Positions 30,498 through 42,628 are shown, counted from the stretch's first letter. The stretch: 64,000 nt of DNA from Eledone cirrhosa (GCA_964016885.1 OZ024743.1:160643212-160707211); one strand, 5' to 3'. Notes: generated by a model not told the origin, from the letters alone. Program-made: numbers and translations.

Positions 30498-32012
30498 GTT
30501 CTTTGAGTCTCAGTCATTGATGTTATTTAACTGGAAAGTTTGTTGAAATGAATATCAAGCCATTACCCGCAGCCCCAGACATTCAGGACGTAACGGAGGG
30601 TTCTTGCTGTTCTCACCAAGCATGCCTTTTGAAGTGTTCCAAAAAGCGGGGCTGGACTAATCTTCTTTAACCATCCTTGGAAACTCTTTGAGATAGTACC
30701 TAATACCTATTGGGACAATCGGGACGACATTGACTTCATGACAGTTCCAAATCCTTTTTACCTCTCACTTTAAGTCCTGGTATCAGTTAATTTTCTCCCT
30801 CTCTTTTTCTTGCACTCTCGTGTCAAATGGGCAGGCTACATCTACAATCAGGCACGATCTTTTTTCCTTGTCCAAAACCACCAGGTCAGGCCTATTGTGT
30901 TCTAAATTCTTGTCCTTCTGTATCCTAAAATCCCATAGCACATTCACCTGATCGTTTTCTATCACTGACTTTGGCTTATGCTCATACCACTTATCAGAAT
31001 GTGGTAAATTGTTTACTTTGCATAGATTCCAGTAGATTACCCTGCCCATCACATCATGTCTCCAGCCTTTATAGTGAGTCTGGGCTTTACACTCGGATAC
31101 AATGTGAGCCACAGTCTCCTCTCTCTCTCCACAGATCCTACACAGTAAGCTAGCCTCCTCCTTGTCAATATTGTGTTTCACCTACTTCGTTCTGAGGGCT
31201 TGCTCTTGCGCAGCCATTAGCATTCCTTCTGTAGCTTTTTAAAGGTCTCCTCTTTTTAACCAGTTCCATGTCTGTGGATCTCTAAGTTCCTTTTTCTTAA
31301 AAAAGGTGCTATGAAAGGATTTTTCATGACGGTTGCTGTTCCTCCTTGTTGTTATTTCCTCCTTGGACATCCCCTGTCTCCTCCTTCAGTACAATTTTGA
31401 GCATTGGCTCCCTACTGTCAGCCACATATTTATGAAGGTTGTTTTTTTCCATCTGAACACGGTCCTCTATGCTGATAAGACCTCTTCCACCTTCAGATCT
31501 CTTTAAGTAGAGTCTATCAACGTCACTCCTCTTGTGGAAGATGCTGTAGATAGTCATTAGCTTCCTAGTCTTCCTATCCATTTCTTTTTGTTCAGCAACA
31601 TTCCATTTCAGAATTCCCACACAGCTCGGGAATTTACTGCACTTATGACGTTCCTACTATTTAGATGGGATTTTAATATGTACCTTACTCTCTTTATGTA
31701 TTCAGATATTATCAATTTCTTCATTTTTTTGTTCTTGATATCATCTGCCTCCAGAACACCTAAATATTTGTATCCCCCTTCAGTATCAATTTCCTTTATA
31801 ATTTCACCTGTTGGTACCTGGATTCCGTTCCATCTGCTCAATTTACCGCTCCTCATCACAAGGACTCCACGCTTATTCCATACATATATTATTCCATACA
31901 TATATTATTCCATACATATATCATTGCTGAAAATACGGACAGTGTCAACAAGTACACCCAACTCCTCACTGTTCCCAAAGAGTTTAAGATCGTCCATGAA
32001 GAGGAGGTGGTT
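30498..32012 (-). pseudogene. R4/Dong-type LINE, 3' half
   Basis: From the right: RT motif C 'FMDDLKLFGN' (about 31975-32005), 'GVLVMRSGKLSRW', 'YKYLGVLEADD', 'RYILKSHLNSRN', 'ILKWNVAEQKEMDRKTRK', 'RLYLKRSEGGRGL', then after a gap a finger 'CRICGEREETVAHIVSEC' (C-x2-C...H-x4-C), the nuclease 'NRPDLVVLDKEKRS' and 'LIVDVACPFDTRV', and a decayed C-terminus to about 30560. The catalytic pair and RPD box are intact, but the copy is 5'-truncated at the palm domain and has frameshifts. Three copies of an 18-bp unit ('attccatacatatatt') lie at 31877-31921. Confidence 0.8.
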
Positions 32013-32170
32013 GTCGGACGCCATGCTTTGACGCAAAGAATTACGGCCCTTTCCATTCTGAGTTCAAATCCCGCCGAGGTTAACTTTGCCTTTCATCCTT
32101 ACGGGGTCGATAAAATAAAGTACCAGTATTACACTGGGTAATTGCAGACCTTGTGCCAACAGTAGAAACC
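32013..32170 (+). mobile_element. SINE, 5'-truncated
   Basis: Begins 'ttgtcggacgccatgc' exactly where the R4-like LINE ends and runs to 'agtagaaacc' plus an ATT tail. Confidence 0.85.
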
Positions 32171-32181
32171 ATTATTATTAA

Positions 32182-32218
<37 letters not shown>
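32171..32218. repeat. (ATT)n between SINE and Tx1-like LINE
   Basis: SINE tail. The next base (32219) is the first base of a Tx1-like element. Confidence 0.9.
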
Positions 32219-32430
32219 GGCGACCTACGTAGGAAATCGTATTATCGTGAGTTCCGCAAAGGTTTGTGTTTTCAGTTGTTTAAAATTGCCATTTATGGAA
32301 AATTTTTATTGTTAACTGTATATAAGTGCACATACATTGTTTTCTAAAAAGGACACTCAAAAAGATTGAGGCCTTGAGCCCAAAATTTAAACTTTTATAA
32401 TTATCAAACAAAAATTTCTTTGAAAAATCA

Positions 32431-34081
32431 TGGACGACTCACAGTCACACCTTCCTCACAAACTAACACCTCACACTGACACCACCATTGTAAATATTAC
32501 TACGTTTGCCAACACTAAAAATATAAGCAGTAGCAATAATTTTAAATTTGTCTCATGCAGACATTCATTATTCGCCATTACCAATGAGTGCAGGTGTTGA
32601 AGCCGCCACCCCCACAACCACTACAACGACAACAGAAACAAAAGAAGAAAAAAATTATCTCGTGACATCGAAATGGATTCACCCAAAGTCGACTCTTCCA
32701 CACCGAACACCACTGACGCCACTACTACCACAACTGAAACTAAAAATAACAATAACAAAAATAACGATAACAACAACAGCAACAACAACAATGAGAATAA
32801 GAAAACCACCCTCAGTAGCAAAAAAGTGCGAAGCAATCTAAGTAACTTAGGAGGAATTAGATGAAGCCAAGAGAATGGTAAAGAAAGATGGGTACAGGGT
32901 CAGCCTCCCCCCCCCATCCACCCACACACACACCCAATAAAATGGAGCATCGGCGCCTATACACCGTGTCTTATCGGACGATTAACATAAAATCGCGCCG
33001 AGTGGAACGAGCATCCGAATCCCAAATCCAAAAAGCTTTGGGACATGTGTGGGCAAGAAAACCCCACACCAGACGTGGGCAGAAATATGGAACCGTGGAC
33101 GTGTTCTTTGGAACACCACAGGAGGCCAGAGAACACTCCATGGCCCCATTAAGAAGTGACGACTTCACACTCGTCCCAAGCGATTGTGGCCAGAGAGTCG
33201 TGAAGATCAGGGTGACCCACGTTCCACCGGCCATCGAAATTCCCTGGCTAATGGCTGCCGTCCTCGCCGACATCGAGGCCAACACCAAGATAATCGAAAT
33301 AGCGAAAGAAAAGCAGGAGAACTGGTCCGGATCTGGGATGGAGCTCCTGATCCAAGTGGATCAAAAAAGCATTGAGGAGATCTCAGAGGTAATAGACCTC
33401 ACTGACGGCAGCCACCTCACCGTAATCGTCGAGGGCAGAAGGCCTAGGTGTGTCGTTTGTGGTGAAGTAACCCACCTAAGAGCGTTCTGCCCTCAGGCTA
33501 AAAGGTTGAGGCCACCTCTCTTACCCATCCCAGTGACTCAACCATCAACACCACCAGCAGCAGAAATGGCAGCAACAACTGTAGCAGCAACAACAGAAGC
33601 AACTGTAACAGCAACAACCCCAGCAACAGTAGAAAAACCAACACCACCACCACCCAACGAGCCAGAACTAGCACCATCCACTACGCCACAACCAAAACCA
33701 ACGCCTGTGGAGGATTTTCCACTCCCCGACCTAACGCAACTGGAGACAGATTGTGACGAGGGGGAGTGGGAAACGGTATCAGGAAAAAAGAAAAAAAGAA
33801 AAAGAAGCCAAAAAAGAAAAAATCCTCTTCCTTCCGCCTCCAAAAACAAAATACAGAGGGAAACAAATAAACTATCAAACAAAAAAGTTAGGACAGCTAT
33901 GCCACCATCGACACTAGCATCACCAACCACATCACCACAGACACCAAAACCGTCACCATCATTAACCCCAACACCACCATCACCTACACCACAAAAGTCA
34001 CCAAAAAGCGAAACAGAAACAAACCCACAACAAACGCAAACAAAACAAAACAACCAAAACGATACACACTACACAGCATGA
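32431..34081 (+). pseudogene. Tx1-like ORF1 (gag-like, zinc knuckle), copy A
   Basis: Start 'MDDSQSHLPH' agrees with 'MDDKSVFN' of copy D. Frameshifts break the first 450 bp; from 32888 a 397-codon frame is open. It contains the conserved block 'LYTVSYRTINIKSRRVE' (24-40), 'IRVTHVPPAIEIPWLMA' (107-123), a CCHC zinc knuckle (C188, C191, H196, C201), then Pro/Thr-rich low-complexity parts around a Lys/Arg-rich stretch 'KKKKRKR' near residue 300. In this family ORF1 binds the element RNA. The stop lies just before the inserted SINE. Confidence 0.75.
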
Positions 34082-34096
34082 AATTTGAACAACAAT

Positions 34097-34193
34097 TGGT
34101 TGACTTTGCCTTTCATCCTTACGGGGTCGATAAAATAAAGTTCCAGTAATGCACTGGGTAATTGCTGGCCTTGTGCCTAAAGTAGAAACAATT
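34097..34193 (+). mobile_element. SINE, 3' half only, inside copy A
   Basis: Begins 'tggttgactttgcc' and ends 'agtagaaacaatt'. A 16-bp direct repeat 'aaatttgaacaacaat' (34081-34096 and 34194-34209) flanks it. Copy D has the uninterrupted sequence ('taaatttgaacaacac', about 59480-59500, minus), an empty paralogous site. Confidence 0.9.
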
Positions 34194-34506
34194 AAATTTG
34201 AACAACAATCAATTATTACACTACATACAACACAACACCAGCATCACAGAAAAAAACTACACAACAACCAAAAATCCACACCAACTCCGCATTTACAAAT
34301 AACTCGCATCGCACAGAAAACGTACACGGCATTAAAACAAAAATTCCCCAAAGACATCGGAGACTTTCGACAAGCACTCTCCAGGGGGATTTATAAGGAC
34401 ATCCTTCCGGAGGAGGCCAGAAGCAATGAAAAGGATGGAGAAACCATCCTTCCTCTATGAGAAGTAAGGTAAGTGATCTTTCCAATCTTTTCCACTCCAT
34501 TTCAAC

Positions 34507-37500
34507 ATGACCTCCCTCAGAATAGGCAGCATAAGTGCGCGTGGCTTGGGGTCGTCATGGAGGCAGGGACACCTGCTCAACGACCACAGGTCACTAAACA
34601 TAGATGTAGTGGCACGGGCCTTCGCAACGATTTCGGCGGCTACGATGTGTACGCATCTCCCAGCCGTCCTGGAGTTGCTGTGCTTTGTCGGAGAGGTTTG
34701 AATCTCGCCATACGTGCCATCTTCCTGGACCCAGAGGGTAAGTTGGTGGTGCTGGACGTGACCAGCGGAGACGGGCAAGCTTTCAGTGGCCGCCAGGAGC
34801 AGGGCGGCCTGATTTCTTCCGGCGTCAGGAGACCTTTCTTGGAACGTCCCGCTTTTTAGTGTTAGTGGTCGACTGGAACGAGATCTTAGATGCACGCTGG
34901 GACTGTGTGGGATTAGCGGATAGGGGAGGAGGGTGCAAGAGCCTCACCAACCTGCTCAGGCGTTTTGAACTGTCTGACAGGTACCGATTGGATTTCCCGA
35001 ATGTGCCAATGTGGACTTGGACAAATCGCATAGGGTCATACAGATCATATCTAGATAGAGTATTTTGTAGGGAAATAGTTAGGTCTAGCATAGGCTGTCC
35101 ACAATTCAAGATAGTCAGCTACACGGACCACAAATTCGTGATCTGTGTGCTTGACTTAGATAGGCTTCATAGACAAGGACCCGGCTACTGGAATTTACCA
35201 GCGCGCAAGGCCTACAGAGACCGGATTACCGAACTAGTTAAGCGGGCGTTGACCAGGGCCATCGTTAACAACAAGTGGTGGTTTGCTCTAAAAAGAGCGA
35301 TTAGAATAGATTCCATTAGGTTTAGTAAGGCTTTAGCAATACAAAAAAATAGAGCAGAGAGAGAACTAGTTAGAAAATTAGACGAGGCGCTTAGCAAAGG
35401 CATTGAGACCGACGTACTTGCGGCGAAATTGGCCCTTGACCAATTCTTCAATGCAAAGCACGAAGGCTGCGTTGTCTGAGCTAGGGTGCGTGCTCTCAAA
35501 CACGAGGGGACAAAGGCCGTTAAATGGGCCCGAGTGGCGGAGGCGCGTCGTGGCAACAAAGCCACGATCCGGTCTTTGATGGACCACGATGGGCGCATGC
35601 TGCTCGATCCCGGGCAAATGTGTGAAGCTTTTCAGCGACACTTCGCACAGCTGTTCTGGGCAGCGGCGGGCCGGATCGAGGAATGGACTTTAGTGTCTAC
35701 CTCGACGGACTGCCGCGGCTCTCGGCCACTGAGGCGGAGTGTTGCTAAAAGCCGATAACAGCCGTTGAAGAATGGGAGGCAATGACTGGCTGCACAAGGG
35801 GTAAATCGCATTGTTTGGATGGTCTGCCCTATGAACTTTACGTACAGATGCCATACTTGTTCGGAGGCCTCTTGGTAGACGTCTACTGCAAGCGGTGGCA
35901 CTGCTGAGAAAGGATCCGAACAAGGGGGATAACATAGATAATTTCCGGCCCATAACTCTGCTAAACACAGAGTTCAAGATTTTGGCCTAGGTGCTAGCAA
36001 ATAGGTTGGCGCTTGTCGTTGGTGGTCTGGTGGGAGAGGCGCAGACATGCGTCATTCCCAACAGATTCATCCACGACAACCTCTACCTCATGCGATACAT
36101 CGTAGATAGGGTAGCTAGGTAACCTGGCACTGGTGGGTCCTTGATCAATTTAGATCAATCGAAAGCTTTCGATAGGGTCGACCATCGTTAGCTAGCGGCA
36201 GTCCTGAGGGCGGCTGGCTTTGGGTCCGTCTTCAGAGGCTGGATCGCTGCCATGCACGGCGACATCTGCTCTGTGGTGAGAGTGAACGGTCACCTTTCGG
36301 AACCGTTCAACATCATGCGCTCGGACCGCCAAGGATGTCCCCTCTCATCCCTCTTGTACGTATTGACTCTCGAGCCATTACTGCACAAACTGGAGACGTT
36401 GAGGGGCGTCCCGCGCAAACTAAGATGCGGAAGATCCGTGTCAGCATATGCGGACGATGTCACCGTAGTGGTGTCGAACGCCAAACACATCGAGGCGATC
36501 GGCACTACACTAAGAGAATACGAAGCGGTGACAGGAGCAATGATCAACCAGGAAAAGTTAGTGGGCCTGCAGCTCGGCACCTGGACAGGCAGGTCCATGC
36601 CGTCCAGCAGCGTCGTCAGGCGCTGGACGGACGGACCGGTTAAATTGCTAGGGGTCTGGTTCGGTCCGGACCTCCAGACGGACAAAAACTGGGACGAGGT
36701 GACGAGCAGGTTGGCTTCTCTCACCCAGAAATGGGCGGAGAGGAAGCTATCCCTGAAAGGTCGAGCGGAGGTGGCTAACGCGTACATCGCGTCCGTCCTC
36801 TACTACCGCCTGACGGTCGTACCTTCTCCTAAGCCCCGCCTGACTGCGCTGGAGCGTTTGCTCTTTCGCTTTTTGTGGAAGGGGCGCGCTCCGATGGACA
36901 GGCGGTCTATCTGCTGTCAACACCCGCTACGTGGAGGGCTGGGAATGCAGTGGCTGATAATGCGCAGACACGCGCTCAGACACGACATCTCCACCTTTTC
37001 CTCGACGCTGATCAGGTGTGGTCGCCGTTTGCTAGACGCATCTTTCCCCGGCTCGTCTCCTTGACGGAGCTGCAGTCCTGGGTCAAGCGAAGACCGAGAG
37101 GGAGCGCTTGGAGACTGGAATGTCTTCAGGCGCTCACAGCCCTCGACCAATCGGGCAATGTGATCGCTGGAAACTCCACCTTGGCGTTCTATAGAGTATT
37201 AGTGGATGGGATGAGCGACGACCTACTTGGGGAAACTCTAGGCGTCGACGAAAATCAACTAGCCAATCTCTTAGGAAGAACTTTCGGGCCGGGGCCTATG
37301 GACAACTTCCAGAAATCCCTGGCCTGGCAGTGCTACCGAGGAGCTTTGCCAGTTCGGGATAAACTCTACAGGCATGGAGGTGCCGTCAGCCGGGCATGTC
37401 CGAGATGCGCGCTGGGCGACGAAACCGTCCTGCACGCACTCGTCCAGTGTCCGAGCATTGCTGACTTGTGGGTTTATGTCGAACACCTGCTGTCGCGTGG

Positions 37501-37813
37501 AGGACGGATCCAGCTATCAGCTGAGTCCATCGTGAGGATTGCTCCGCCATCTTCCTTTAGCAGGGAAGGGCAGGCAGTTTTTATCTGTCTGGTGGCCATG
37601 GCGAAAGAGATAGTATGGTGGACACGTTTGAAAGGGCTGAAGACGAGCACTTACCTCTTCGGTGATGCCCTGATTATCTTTTTCAAATTTCATTTAAAAA
37701 GGAAAATTAGGGTAGAAAGGGAAGTGCTCTCTTCCCAGCATCTTGTTGAAAGATGGGTGAGAGAGGCAAGAATGGCCCGAGTGAATGGGCCTACTCTGAG
37801 TATGTGTCTGTAA
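34507..37813 (+). pseudogene. Tx1-like ORF2 (endonuclease and RT), copy A
   Basis: Starts 'MTSLRIGSISARGLGSSWRQ'. A deletion near 34615 removes the endonuclease 'AISEP' Glu region that copy D keeps. From 34859: 'VVDWNEILDARWD', 'DRYRLDFPNVPMWTW', 'YTDHKFV' (end of APE domain), an in-frame stop at 35478, RT motif A 'DQSKAFDRVDH' (36155-36188, stop after it), 'RQGCPLSSLLYVLTLEPLL' (36328-36385), YADD (36448-36459), 'RGGLGMQW', a frameshift near 36975, then 'FARRIFPRLVSLTELQSW' and a finger 'CPRCALGDETVLHALVQC' (about 37397-37450) to the TAA at 37811-37813. Catalytic RT residues survive, but at least four disruptions rule out a product. Confidence 0.8.
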
Positions 37814-38063
37814 ATTAAAGCTAGAAAACTGGGAGAGGACACTTGCCCTGGTGGTCCGGGTCACTGTGGCTTTTTAATGGGCTTTCTCCACGAATGTCTC
37901 TCGGAAGTCTCCCCCCTATTGTGGAATTCTTTTCATTGTTCTATTATTACATCCTCTGTTTCTTGTTTTTTATACGCAGAAATGCCCATTTCTACCGCCC
38001 TGTATTGTCCTTAATGTCCTTAATGTCTACTTTATTTAGACCCTTGTGGTTAATAAAGAAAGC

Positions 38064-38084
38064 ATTATTATTATTATTATTATA

Positions 38085-38124
<40 letters not shown>
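38064..38124. repeat. (ATT)n tail of Tx1-like copy A
   Basis: One interruption ('ataatt'). The following Tx1-like fragment starts immediately. Confidence 0.9.
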
Positions 38125-38125
<1 letters not shown>

Positions 38126-38650
38126 GAGATTGTGTGGTGGACAAGGTTAAAAGGATTAAAGACAAACACTTTCCTCTTCGGCGAATCCCTGATTAACTTA
38201 TTCAAGTTTCACTTGAAGAGGAAAATCAGGGTGGAGAGGCAAGTGCTGCTTTCTAGCAAGTTTGTTGAAAGGTGGGTGAATATAGCGAGAATGGTCCGAG
38301 TGAACGGGACCACTCTGAATATACGTCTGTAGTTTGAGAGATGGAAAAACTGAGAGAGGGCGATTGCACTGGTGGTCAGTGTGGCCGTGGTCTTTTGTGT
38401 GGTTTTCGCCACGAGTAACCCTCGGAGGTTTACCCCCTATTGGGAATTTTTCATTGTTTCAATTTTCATTTTATTGTTTATATATATATATGTTTTATGT
38501 CTTTTTTCTTTTCATATATAAATACTAAAAATATTTACACGCACAAAACCCACATCGTACCGTCCTGTACCGTCCTGTTCCGTCTGTGATGTTTTTCTTG
38601 ATGTCAGCCCTTGTGGCCAATAAAGAAATCATTATTATTATTATTATTAT
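38125..38650 (+). mobile_element. Tx1-like LINE, 5'-truncated copy
   Basis: The coding end 'WWTRLKGLKTNTFLFGESLI' and 'FKFHLKRKIRVERQVL' up to the stop at 38332, then a 3' UTR with 'gccaataaagaaatc' and an ATT tail (38631-38650). It is the same region as 37615-38063 but from a diverged subfamily. Confidence 0.85.
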
Positions 38651-38752
38651 AGCGGTGGATTGGCAGTTTCGGTAGAGAGTCACTGTGGCCTTTTAATGGG
38701 CTTTCTCCACAAATGTCCCTCGGAAGTCTCCCCCCCCCCCCCTATTGGGGAA

Positions 38753-38755
<3 letters not shown>
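38651..38755 (+). mobile_element. SINE-head / Tx1-3'-UTR chimera
   Basis: 38651-38680 is the SINE 5' head ('gcggtggattggcagtttcg'), joined at 'agtcac' to Tx1-like 3' UTR ('tgtggccttttaatgggctt') up to a C run and 'attggggaattttt'. It ends in ATT. Confidence 0.7.
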
Positions 38756-38785
<30 letters not shown>

Positions 38786-38786
<1 letters not shown>

Positions 38787-41700
38787 AGTTGCATTTATCT
38801 TGCTTTATGTTCATACGAGTTATCACCAAGTCACAACCAGTGACCTCAAGAGACAACAAGGTCCGCCATGTTCAAGAAAGAACATACATATTCACACATG
38901 CATCTTTAGTGTTTAGACTTGTGATGTACTTATATTGACAGAATCTTCCTTAGTATATGGGCAGTTCCCATTAGTACTATCTTTTGTATTTCTCCTATAC
39001 GCGGGTTTCCTGGGATTTGCGATATGTAATCATTAGACCCCTTAGGTATCATTCCCAGAGCGCCTACAACCACTGGTATTGTTTTAGTTCTCAGTTTCCA
39101 CATTTTTCCAATTTCTATCTCCAGGTCCTTATACTTGCTCAATTTTTCAAATGTTTTTATAGATACATTCTTGTCTATTGGAACAGACATATCAATTAGC
39201 AGGCATACCCTCTTTTGAAAGTCTTTCAATATTATATCAGGTCTGTTTGCATCTATTTTTCGGTCTGTTTGGATGCTAAAGTTCCACAAGATTGAGATGT
39301 GATCTTTTTCAAGTATGGGAGGTGTTTGATGCTCCCACCAATTCTTTTGATGGGGCAGGTCAAAATGCTTACACATTATCCAATGTATGTATTGTGCAGC
39401 TCTGTCATGCCTGTTTAGGTATTCGGTTGGAGCTATAGGACTGCACATTGAAATTATATGGTCAATGGTCTCTGGTTGTTTTTTGCATACTCGGCATAAT
39501 GGGCTGCATTATATGGGCTGCTTACATAATGGGCTGCTTTTTATTATGTTGGCTTGGTAATTTTTTGTTGGCAGACACTGATCTTGTGCCGATATAATCA
39601 GTCCTTCAGTCTCCGATTTCAGTCCAGAGGATGCCAACCACTGATGGGTTAAAGTTTTGTCAACATCAGGATTGTTAGCTCGCTCTGGGTATTTTCCATA
39701 CAGAGGCTTCTCTTGCCATTTCTTAGCCAGTTTCTGTAGCAGTTCTTTCTTTGCAGTTACTTTTACCTGCTTTGCTTTTTCTGTGTTTTCCATTTCAGCA
39801 GTAAATGGGACTTCTGAAATTTGTAGTCCATTACTGTATCTTTGTGCATCTTTTGTAATGGAATATGATCTTTTGATGCTTTCGTGTTTCAAAACGAGTT
39901 TGATCATCCAATCATGTGATTCCCTTAGATATGTAGATAATCCAATTGTTGCAGTTTTCAACGCAATGTCTAACTGGATTAACCCACGTCCTCCTTCTTT
40001 CCTAGGGAGATATATTCTATCTATATCTGCTTTAGGGTGATGCATTCTGTGCATGGTTAAGAATTTTCGAATTTTTGTATCGAGCCTACGGATCTCTGTG
40101 CTTGACCAGTTGATGACATTGTAACTGTAGGTTACTACTGGTATGGCAAGCGTGTTTATGGCATCGATGCTATTCCTTGCATTCAATTCCGTTCTTAAGA
40201 TTGCTCTCACTCTGTGGTAACATTCCTTCCTTATCCTTTCCCTCATTGTCGAGTGCTTGATTCCGTCTCCTTCGCACACACCTAGATATTTGTAAGTTTT
40301 TTCTTGATCAAGTTCTCTTATCACGTTCCCCCGATCAAGATTAATGTCTGAACTCTTCAGCAGCTTTCCTCTGGTGAACGTTGCTTTGGCGCATTTATCT
40401 AGTCCAAACTTAATGTCATCACTGAACTGCTTCACAGTGGATAATAGCCCTTGCAATTGTTCATCATTTTTTTGCAAATAGTTTCAGGTCATCCATGTAG
40501 AACAGGTGATTAACGGTTTTGTCATAGACTTTATATCCATGTTTTGTTTTATTGAGCATTTTACTTAATGGTATAAGTGCGATGCAGAATAAAAGCGGTG
40601 ATAATGAGTCACCCTGAAAAATTCTACAATTAATATTAACTTCTCCAGCTTCCAGTGATTTTGTTTCACTATTCAAAAGGAGTGTCGTTTTCCATGTCTT
40701 CATACTGAATCACAAAAACCTCCTGACAACGGGGGATACTTTGAAAATCTCTAAACATTTTTCAATCCAACTGTGTGGCAAACTATCAAATGCTTTTTTA
40801 TAATCTATCCAAGCAATCGATAGATTTTTGTGTCTATTATGACAATCTTCCAGTATCATTTTGTTAACCAGAAGCTGATCCTTACAGCCATATGAGCCTC
40901 ATTTACACCCTTTCTGCTCAATGGGAAATAGGTCATTTGTTATCAGGTGGTCATATGTGTATTCAGTTAGGACTGATGTTAACATTTTATACATTGTGGT
41001 CAAGCAAGTTATCGGTCTGTAATTTTTGGGATTGTTTGTCTCATCATTCTTCGGAAGCAGGAATGTAATGCCGTCAACTAGCCATGAAGGTATCTTTTCT
41101 GGCTCCTTAACTATTTCATTGTAAAGTTGGGCTAACAGCTCATGAGACTCTGTGAAGGCATTTATCCAAAAGTTTTGTATTTTGTCTTTTCCTGGGGATT
41201 TCCATTTGCTGGTTTTTCTTAGAGCCAAGCGCAACTGTTCAACTGTTATATTTTCCCATGTTTGTTCCTCAAGGTGAGCTGTATCTTTCATTTGTCTGTC
41301 TATCCATGGGGCATGTATGTTATGAACTTTTTCTTCGGCCCAGATCTTTTCCCAGAATTCTTGCACTTCCTCCTTGGGTGGTATTGATTTAGCAGTTATT
41401 GTTGACTTACCAATTTTTCTGTAGAAGTTTCTTTGGTTGTTTTTGAACATATTATTGTCCTTATAGAATCTAGATCGTTTTTCAAAGCGCCTTATACGAG
41501 CAGCTTTGGCCGACACTTTTTGCTTGATTATTTCTATCAGCATGTCTATGTCACATGTTGATTTTATACTGTACTTTTTTTCAATTTTTTAAGTTTAGTT
41601 TGTTTAACATGTTCACCTACTTTATAGTTTGTTAAAATTTCTATGTCAGATCGGAGAAGGTTTATTTGGCGATTGATGTTCTCTTGCCAAGTAGATTTCT

Positions 41701-42078
41701 TGTGGGAATTCCTTTGTTTCTTCATCTTCACTCCACATAAATGAGTGGTGACTTTAGCCGATGCATAATAGAGATGATTTAAATCAGTAATGTTTAGTTT
41801 GTTTGTGATGATAATGTTTTTGAGAATTATGTTAGTCTTGTGTATTATCTTTTGGTTCTGTTTGGAGTTCTGGATCTTAGGGAGGGTGTCTCATTGCCCC
41901 ATGTCAGATTCTTTCATTTTCATCCATTCGATCATAATTTCATCCTTCAAGTTGGCAAGTTCATTCTCATTCATTTCTTTATCATTTACAATCTCATTAT
42001 TTTCATTTGGAGTTTCATCCTGAGCATGCACTCCCTCCACTTTTTCAATACTTTCTTTAATTTGTTCTGTTGCCAGTG
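38786..42078 (-). mobile_element. R4/Dong-type LINE, near full length, flanked by (ATT)n
   Basis: About 3.3 kb with an ATT tract directly on each side (38756-38785 and 42079-42138), reading (AAT)n in the element's own sense. Dong-type elements are known for insertion in TAA repeats, so both ends agree with that habit. One ORF region covers 41760 to 38930, with some breaks. Confidence 0.8.
38930..41760 (-). pseudogene. R4/Dong-type RT and restriction-like endonuclease
   Basis: From the N-terminal side: basic region 'KAARIRRFEKRSRFYKDN' (about 41510-41460), 'FWEKIWAEE', 'WKSPGKDKIQNFW', 'YRPITCLTTMYKML', 'LFPIEQKGCK' then a stop (40897), motif A '[17 protein letters not shown]' (about 40770-40820), 'QGDSLSPLLFCIALIPLSKML', motif C 'FYMDDLKLFAK' (40464-40500), a frameshift, 'YKYLGVCEGDG', 'RIYLPRKEGGRGL', 'DKTLTHQWL', and after a gap 'ISMCSPI' finger remnant, 'NRPDIILKDFQKRVCLLID' (nuclease, about 39190-39250) and 'VVVGALGMIPK'. 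RT and nuclease catalytic motifs are intact; only a few frame breaks keep it from being a full ORF. Confidence 0.8.

Positions 42079-42138
<60 letters not shown>
42079..42138. repeat. (ATT)n between two R4-like copies
   Basis: Joins the 5' end of the long R4-like copy to the 3' end of the next one on the minus strand. Confidence 0.9.
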
Positions 42139-42305
42139 TTATTTTATTTTATGTATTTATTTATTCATTTTTTATTTATTTGAGTGTCAGTCATTAATGT
42201 TATTTAACTGGAAAGTTTGTTGAAATGAATATCAAGGCGCTACCTGCAGCCTCAGATATTCAGGACGTATTGGAGGATTCTTGCTTTTCCTAGCAAGCAT
42301 GCCTT
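42139..42305 (-). mobile_element. R4-like LINE 3'-end fragment
   Basis: The phrases 'gtcagtcattaatgttattt', 'gaaatgaatatcaagg' and 'agatattcaggacgta' match 30510-30600, the 3' end of the copy at 30498. Tail of T-rich units, then ATT. Confidence 0.8.
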
Positions 42306-42515
42306 TATGCAGACCACTATGCTACCACTGTTGGTGTAATGGTAGCACAGTGGTCTGGATAACCAAAGATGTGGATTCGACTCCCATGTACGATAATACT
42401 AATCTTTTTCCATTTCTCTGAGGGTTCTAAACCCCACTATCAGGCTAAAAATTTCTTTAGTAAAAAAAAAAAAAAAATAGAGAGAGAGAGAGGGAGATAT
42501 ATATATATTGAGTTA
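42306..42515. other. tRNA-like inverted motif and A/GA-rich stretch
   Basis: 'cagaccactatgctaccac' (42317-42335) is nearly complementary to 42342-42358 ('gtagcacagtggtctgg'). The right side continues 'ggattcgactccca', so it looks like an A box plus B box of a different tRNA-derived SINE. Then poly-A and GA. No gene. Confidence 0.45.
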
Positions 42516-42532
42516 GCATGTAAACATGTATA

Positions 42533-42574
<42 letters not shown>

Positions 42575-42575
<1 letters not shown>

Positions 42576-42628
42576 GTAAGTATGTATGTATACGTACATA
42601 CATATATGTATACAGACGTACAGTAGCA

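Larger units (their letters stand above)
32219..38063 (+). mobile_element. Tx1-like LINE, copy A, full length
   Basis: The 5' end 'GGCGACCTACGTAGGAAATC' is shared with copy D (61349, minus), which fixes the true start. Order: 5' UTR (32219-32430), ORF1 (gag-like), ORF2 (APE endonuclease, RT, C-terminal finger), 3' UTR ending 'ggttaataaagaaagc' and an ATT tail. The APE-type endonuclease and ORF1 style fit the Tx1 branch of the L1 group. Dead by frameshifts, one deletion and a SINE insertion between the ORFs. Confidence 0.8.
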
